Assembly: GCA_037176885.1 (NCBI GenBank)
Contig: JAWWNJ010000005.1
Location: forward strand, 2,046,001 to 2,110,000
Direction: 5' to 3'
Source: Favolaschia claudopus
Taxonomy: Eukaryota; Basidiomycota; Agaricomycetes; Agaricales; Mycenaceae
DNA: 64,000 nt
Shown in pieces: positions 58,132 to 64,000 of the stretch. The notes under the pieces are model-generated. The model ran no database searches and was not told the origin of the DNA. It saw only the letters and a program-made list of their open reading frames with translations. The translations under genes and the position numbers were made by a program. Numbering within the stretch: position 1 is the stretch's first letter; each line of letters begins with the position of its first letter.

Positions 58132-59512
58132 ATGCCTCCCCTCGCCGTCGTCGAATCCACCAACACCGCCTACCACCCCAACTACCTCCCCGTCGCCATC
58201 GTCGTCGGCGCGACCTCCGGCGTAGGCCAAGCCATGGCTGAAGCCCTCGCCCGACAAACCAACGGTCGCGCACACATCATCATCATTGGCCGTAGCGCCT
58301 CCACCGCCGCCAAGATCCTTGCTGGATTCCCCAAGCCCACCGACAAAGACGTAGAGGAGGGCGCGAAGCATGAGTTTGTGGCTTGCGATGCGATGAGCTT
58401 GCGGGACGTCCGCGCTGTTTGCAAGGGTCTGAAAGCGCGGCTGAAGAGGGTCAATTATTTGGTGATGACGGCGGGTGGGCCGGAGGCCAATTCAATGACG
58501 GAGGCGAGCGAGACGGAGGAGGGGATTAATAAGCATTTGGCTATGCGGTTCGTCTCCCCTGTTTCTTTCTTCGATTATGAAGCTGACCTCCCATGATAGA
58601 TACTTCATGCGCTACCTATTCACGAAAGAATTTTCCCCCCTCCTAGCCTCCGCCAAAGAAATGGGGCAACATGCACATGCAATGACCGTTCTGGGTGCGG
58701 GAATGGGCGTGCACCTGCGCACGACCGACCTTGGGTTGCACGATGCACTGCGGGGCTCCTACTCGTTCCTTCAGGGCAGAACACCCGTATGTTTTCTTTT
58801 CTTCTTGGTGCTCATCAACCAAGTCATCTGCCTGCAGCTCATCGTCGCAATCAAAGGAATGATAGCGGGTGCAGCCTACAGCGACGGTTTGGTCGCCGTA
58901 CGCCTTCTTTATCATCTCACTCCTCATTTCAATTCTTGATACCCTTTACTACTTAGTACTTCGCCGCAAATTATCCAACCGTCGCATTCACGCATATTCA
59001 TCCTGGTCAAGTCTTAACAGCTAACGGCTCGCACATCGACATGGGGTGGATGTGGGCGCCGCTTGCATGGGTGCTTGGGTATGTCAAGCGCGCGGTTTCG
59101 CTTTCGCAGGTGCGAGGAACTCCTCTTGTATGTATTTGAATCTCAGTCTCTGACCTGTATGCATCCCAGGACGAACGCGCAAAATACATGCTCTACGCAC
59201 TCCTCGACCAAGCGACCGACTCTGGAGGCGTCTTCATCCGTGGGGATCATGGCGACATCGTCAGCTCGCATACTTTCGATGCGGCCACCTTCGAGTCACC
59301 TTGGAAGAACCTCGACGCGGCGGCGGACAGCAATAACACGGCCTCGAAAAAATGGGTACGTCTCCCTTCCATGTCCGCATTGATCACGAAAATGAAAATT
59401 TGGACAGGGCGTTCTCTCGGGCATCCCACTGAAGGGGTACGGCGGCTCGGACGCGGCCGTGGCAAATTTGGTTCGGTATACGGAGCAGGAGCTGGCCAGG
59501 ATATTAGCATAG
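58132..59512 (+). CDS. Atypical short-chain dehydrogenase/reductase (SDR), copy 2
   Basis: Paralog of the gene at 1888. Six exons, 58132-58547, 58600-58786, 58838-58897, 58957-59109, 59170-59355 and 59408-59512, total 1,107 nt and give 368 residues. All five introns interrupt the same codons and phases as in copy 1, while intron sequences have diverged. Shared landmarks are VGATSGVGQAMAEALARQTN, the strand ending TAGGPEAN, YFMRYLFTKE, FTHIHPGQVLT, DERAKYMLYALLDQATDSGG and GYGGSDAAVANL. The dinucleotide loop is intact; a canonical YxxxK is again not obvious (AAYSDGLVA). Exon 5 is 18 nt longer than in copy 1. The gene converges on the NmrA-like gene, 110 bp away. Confidence 0.87.
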
Positions 59513-59622
59513 TTACTTGGGTACGTTGGGGATTCACTCGTTCTGTTCGCTGTCTGACGATTTGCAGGTTCACTTTATGGACTGTACTGGATTGTCAATT
59601 ATACCTAAAAATACATGATCGC

Positions 59623-60766
59623 TCAAGCGGGTCTCGGCGCCTCCGTGCGCAAAAAAGTCTTCCAGTCTTTCATCTCGGGGTACATCTCACGCGCCGCAGC
59701 GAGGTCAGCGTTGTATCCCACTTCGTTGAAGAACTGCGTGCAGTCCGTTAACGGTGAAGAGCGAATCGAAGCAACGCAAACGCACCTTGAACATAAGCCT
59801 CAAATCCTTCGTCATATTCTTCACCACCCAGCTCAACGCGCTCCCACCCGTCATCTCCGGCCTCATCTCCGCCTTGATCCCCTCACTCGCAAACGTCTCG
59901 CGCCACCCGCTCTCCATCCCCGCCGCCGTCAACTCGTCCCCCACCACGTCGACCGTCCGCCCCACGTACTTGTCGGGGTTCTGTAGAGCCAGGGCAGCGA
60001 CCCTGCCGACGTCAGACGCGGCGACGAGCTGCAATGAGGTCGAGGGGGCTAGTTGGCAGAGGAACATGATTTTGGTGAGCCGGCCGACGAGAGTGGTGGG
60101 GTCTTGCACGAGTTGGTCCATGAAGGTGACAGGGCGGAGGAGGGTCGTCGGGAGGGTGGGGTGGGTGGTTTGGAGGTAGGTCTCGCCGAGGCGTTTGGTG
60201 TCAAGGCTAATTTTTTGTTCTGTTAGGGCTGGGAAGCTGCAAGGAAGAGGAGAGGAAGACGTACTGCGGCACACCAGTCTTGTTCCCCGGCGCGTTGCCG
60301 AAATTCGCACCGGCGTAGATGAAGTGTCGGACGCCGTGTTTCGCAGAGGCGTCTGCTAGTAATTGCGCCTCGCGCACCTCAGCGTCGAGCCCGCCGGGGT
60401 TGTCGAGGCCGAGCTGGACGGAATACACGGCATACACGGGGGCGGGGGAGGCGGAGAAGAGGGCTTCGGGGGAGGAAGGGGAGCCTTCGATGAGGTGGAC
60501 GCCCGGCAGGGCGGCGAGGGCGGCGCTTTTCGAAGAGGAGGTGGAGCGGGTTTGGGCGAGGATTGTCCAGGGTGGTGGGGATGTAGGTGGGGAGTTGGCG
60601 TTGATTTGGGCTAGCGCTGAGACGGAGGAGTTAGGACTCGGCTTGGGGGAGCTCAGGAGATGTGCTATGTACCACGGACGACACCGGAGCCTTGCTTGCC
60701 AGTTGCCAGCATGACGAGAACAACTTTTGTGTCGGACGAAGATTCTGATGAGTTTGCGGTCGACAT
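59623..60766 (-). CDS. NmrA-like NAD(P)-binding protein
   Basis: Four exons, 60766-60673, 60616-60265, 60206-59786 and 59733-59623, total 978 nt and give 325 residues. The N-terminus has a Rossmann strand-loop KVVLVMLATGKQGSGVVRAL, where the NmrA family has the ATGxQGxxV glycine motif. It continues with TILAQTRS, LLADASAKHGVRHFIYAGAN, the family-typical VPHLDTKRLGETYL and TTLLRPVTFMDQL, and ends EVGYNADLAAAREMYPEMKD then W. NmrA-like proteins are redox sensors or atypical SDR reductases; which applies here cannot be told. The start is supported by the preceding short hydrophilic leader MSTANSSESSSDT, and the frame is intact. Confidence 0.87.
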
Positions 60767-61305
60767 CTGTGCTGGGAAGAAGGGGAGAAGGGGGGAGTTG
60801 GGTTATCCCAAGGAGGGTAGATGAGTGAATTATAACATGAATCTCTTTCCGCTCAAGCGTCTTTCCGTCTGCGTGTGATGATTGATGACCGCTGGCTGTG
60901 GGATTCGAATCGTTCGATGGCAGTGCAATTCTGTATCGGAATGTTCGGGCCGACGGTAACGCGGATACATTGACTTGTGCGCATTCCGCCGCAACGTGCG
61001 TGCCCAGAATGGGAATTTGATGTTCCATCAAATCATGTATCAATTTGATTTCAGTGACCCGTTGCTCGGCACCAACGCTCGAGCAAAACAATGTCAAGCA
61101 CGCTTCGTTAAGCCTTGACCTGCTCAGGGATGCTTAAAGGCTCGTTAATAGATGTCTCATTGCACGTAAACTACTTTACTGAAGCCCCTACAACCACTGC
61201 TACCAACAGCAGAGTTGGTACGAACTCTCTGTAGGTCTACTCATTGAATGTACTGTACAAATCATAAATTCGAATAATACAAATCAAAATCTTCGTCGAA
61301 GGAAA
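60767..61305. other. Intergenic
   Basis: Upstream region of the NmrA-like gene and 3' flank of the SWIM gene. No ORF or RNA recognised. A 10-bp palindrome GATTCGAATC lies at 60902-60911. Confidence 0.5.
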
Positions 61306-63301
61306 CTATTGCTGATATGAGGTATATGGAACGCTATGATATGGCGGATATTGTGAGTAATAATATGTAGGTGGGATACCATAGCCTGGATAGGCACTAG
61401 AAACATTGCTCGGTGCTGGAGGTGGATGGAGAAGGCCTTGGGGCGGATATGATGCATGCGGGGGAAGAGGCGGAGCTTGCTGATACGTCTGAGCTGGCGC
61501 CGATATCAGCAGAGGTGGAGGAGGCGGGGGAAGCGAGAAATTCGGAGCTGGTAGTACGGGTTTCCGAGTCTTCTTCTTGTTCGTCGTCTTGGATGCTTTG
61601 GATCCACTGCTCGCTCCAGCTCCATAGGCAGCATCGCCGGCTGGGGTACGTTTTGTCTTGATTCTGGGCATCATTGTATTCCGTGCTGTCTTGTTTTTGA
61701 CAACGGGTGCTAAGCGCTGTTTTGAGGGTAGAATTGATACGTCGTCTGTTGCCAAGAACATCGCCCCGAGACTGGATTGAAGAGAAGCGATTGCGTCGTC
61801 CGGAATTTGTGTCGTAGGAGGTAGGCGAAGACGCGCCGCAAGACGTTCAAGCTGGTCAGCTATGCTTGCGAGATTCTGCATAGGCGCACCGCCGGTCATT
61901 TCCATGGCATCAGGATCAGGATCGGCTACGGTCGAAAGGCTGCGGACTTGTGGAATTGCGGGCCGGGCTGTATGGGGATCGTTGTTGTCTAGATGATCGT
62001 GAAAGTCCTTGCCGAATATGCGCTGGACTGCACAAAGGTGCTTGCAAAAGGAGATGCCGGGGAAGTCAAAGCAAGTACAAGTGTATGCCTTGAGGTCGAC
62101 ATCATATGCGCGGGAGGGATCTGACTGCGACGTGACTTTGAATACACCATCTTCCTCGATTAGCGCAATGTCGTCGGCGGTATAGGTCGCACCGCGGATC
62201 TCAATATCTTGACGTTTCTGCACCTCCGCGTCAGGCCCCTCCAACCCCAAGTCCTGTCTTCTTTGCTTGAGTGCGTAGTACGGAAGAACAGCATGAATGA
62301 GGATGTGTAGCAAGTGGTCTAGCCGTCGATTGCGCTTGCCGTGGAGGAATTTATCTTTCAATACAGGCGAGCGGCGGCGGCGGCGCTGAGGTGACCGCGG
62401 CTCTATCTTGACAGCAGCGGTATATCCAACAATAACAACGTCGTCGTCTTCATCGTCCTCCTGAAGGACAGCACGCTTGCGCTTGAGAGGTCGCGCTGGG
62501 GATGGCGTCCGGGCGAGGTCGTAGATCAAGCGCATAGGCGGAGAGGCAGGAAGAGGGCGACGAATCGGACGCGTTGGTGGAGAGGCAGGAAGAGGGCGGC
62601 GAGGGCGGGAAGAGGTGGGCGTGGGGCGGGAAATGTCTTCTTCTCGATGTTCTGACAGGAGCGCGGCGATATGCTCGTCCTGATCCAAACCGTCGACACC
62701 CGGGGAGCGAATGAGAATCTGTCGACGAGTACGCAGATCATGCGCGTAGGTCGGCTCCACCTCCATCCACCTTGCAAAATCCGGAGAAAAAACCTCGTAG
62801 CGGCGATCCCCAGGGCGAGACCACCAAAGACCTTGGCTAGTTATTGCTGTGACGAGACCAGGATGTCCGCTTTTATGGAAGTCGACCAGTGTGAAGGAGA
62901 TAGACGACGGCTGCACTGAGACCGGGAGTCGACGAGCAGGAGCCGGCGGGGAGAACCAATGAGGGTGGGAGATGCGATACCGGCTTTCTTGGTTGTCAGA
63001 CGGAGGGATGGCTGGTGGAGGGGTGTTGGCAAGCTTTTCTAACTCTGCGAAGAAGGCGTCGTCAAGCCGCTGAGAGGAGTGGCCAGAGCAGCAGCAGCCG
63101 CCAGAGGAAATACAGTGTCGTTTGCATTTGACCTGCATACAGTCCTTGTTAACGACGGTGGAGGGGCATCCAGTTTCTCTGCATTGGACCGAGCGACGAC
63201 GTAGATTCTTGAGATACTGAAGGGTAGTGAGCTTTGGAACATAGAAATCCAGAAATTGGGCTAGGCGAGCTCACCATTTGCTGATTGAAGAAGCGCGACA
63301 T
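61306..63301 (-). CDS. SWIM zinc-finger protein with N-terminal cysteine cluster (650 aa)
   Basis: Two exons, 63301-63275 and 63231-61306, total 1,953 nt. After MSRFFNQQM the protein reads LTTLQYLKNLRRRSVQCRET and a Cys/His cluster (CPSTVVNKDCMQVKCKRHC, GGCCCSGH), probably zinc-binding. Then RRYEVFSPDFARWMEVEP and a Pro/Arg-rich region with a duplicated RRPLPASPP follow. A SWIM domain of CxC-x(n)-CxH form lies at about residues 370-400 (AYTCTCFDFPGISFCKHLCA). A Lys-rich stretch and a Pro/Tyr-rich tail (SAYPGYGIPPTYYYSQYPPY) end it. SWIM domains occur in MULE transposases and in chromatin or ubiquitin-ligase proteins. No transposase core is present here, so it may be a domesticated or accessory protein. 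Confidence 0.78.
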
Positions 63302-63653
63302 GGTGGGAGACGAGAAGCACTGTATGGCTCTGTTGTGTCCCTTCCAGTCGAGCTTTACAAGGCCAAACAACGGCAGGAGGGTTTCTCAATTGTTGCCATC
63401 ACTAGCCATCATTGATTCAGTTTTTCGTAAGCCATCAAATATCCATTTCGAGCACGCACGTTGCGGCGGAATGTCAGGAGTGGATACATTGCCTGTTCAG
63501 GAAGTCCATCAGTGGCTTCGTGACATGTCACAGAGTCTCTCTTGTTCATTTCGTCGATGTTATTTTCGCCAGCGCCGAGCGGCGGAGTTTGAGGCCAGGG
63601 TGACGCGGAATCTACTTCATGTCGTGAATTCTTTGATTCTATCTCTGTTTCAG
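63302..63653. other. Upstream region of the SWIM gene
   Basis: The frames on both strands here are short and motif-free. It is probably promoter sequence for the minus-strand SWIM gene and perhaps for a plus-strand gene beyond. Confidence 0.4.
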
Positions 63654-63859
63654 ATATGCTGCGCGACCTCGTAGCCGACAGAATCCAAGTCGCTAACAAG
63701 TCGCCAAAACTTGAAGTTGACCAAAACTCTGGCAGGAGACTTGCAGGAGACCAATGCCTACTTCTCAAGCTAGCTCAACAGATTACTGCCAACCTACAAG
63801 TTGAAAAGGCTGTAGCGCAAGAAAGACTCGACCCTTACACATATCCAGTTCTCTCTATA
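63654..63859 (+). CDS. Possible first or internal exon of a gene cut by the window edge
   Basis: An acceptor-like TTTCAG at 63648-63653 precedes an open stretch reading MLRDLVADRIQVANKSPKLE, then QCLLLKLAQQITANLQVEKA, and ends at a good donor GTAAGT at 63860. The composition is helical and protein-like. No family is recognised, and the remainder would lie to the right of the window. It could equally be chance. Confidence 0.25.
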
Positions 63860-64000
63860 GTAAGTATATACCCAACGAAATTATGTCTCGCTTTCTGTTC
63901 ATTCGCGGCCGCCGCCCGCCGGCCGCGTAGCGTCTACTCGCAAATTCCCCTCACTCAAATTTTCAGTAAATGGCGGGCTATAGCAATCTGTACGCCTATT

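Overview
The window looks like nuclear DNA of an agaricomycete (mushroom-forming basidiomycete). Genes are compact and split by many short GT-AG introns of about 45-60 nt. They include families typical of that group: a DUF6534-like multi-TM protein, a KDZ-class transposase, a signal peptide/TM protein with a serine-rich stalk, and salicylate-hydroxylase-like FAD enzymes. All gene models were spliced by hand. For most multi-exon genes the exon lengths sum to a multiple of three with no internal stop, which is the main support for the models.

Layout. 1.9-4.3 kb: an atypical short-chain dehydrogenase and a four-exon histone H4. 4.49-8.01 kb: a 1,764-bp unit repeated in tandem without any visible difference, each copy carrying a decayed polyubiquitin array. 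8.4-11.0 kb: an ABC transporter. 11,097-29,710: an 18.6-kb KDZ DNA transposon with 115-bp terminal inverted repeats and a perfect 8-bp target-site duplication. It carries (i) an apparently intact 1,478-residue gene in which a KDZ transposase is continuous with a C-terminal Ulp1-type cysteine protease, (ii) three accessory ORFs of unknown function, (iii) a decayed, intron-containing copy of a host Glo3-type ArfGAP gene, and (iv) a very dense scatter of a CCTCCGC/GCGGAGG motif.

30-41 kb: host genes follow (single-pass membrane protein, F-box/LRR-like protein, unknown nuclear-looking protein, FAD monooxygenase, 1,405-residue coiled-coil/disordered protein). 42-46.5 kb: two small genes and two non-autonomous inverted-repeat elements, one with a nested double-foldback structure. 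47.7-60.8 kb: DUF6534-like membrane protein, glutathione S-transferase, secreted type-B carboxylesterase, a block of direct and tandem repeats, a second SDR gene paralogous to the first with the same intron positions, and a convergent NmrA-like gene. 61.3-63.3 kb: a SWIM zinc-finger protein. The right edge may hold the start of another gene.

GST, carboxylesterase, SDR, NmrA-like reductase, FAD monooxygenase and ABC transporter genes together suggest small-molecule oxidation, conjugation and export. They are in mixed orientations and I do not claim a biosynthetic cluster. The item most worth follow-up is the large KDZ transposon with its protease fusion, gene cargo and motif system.
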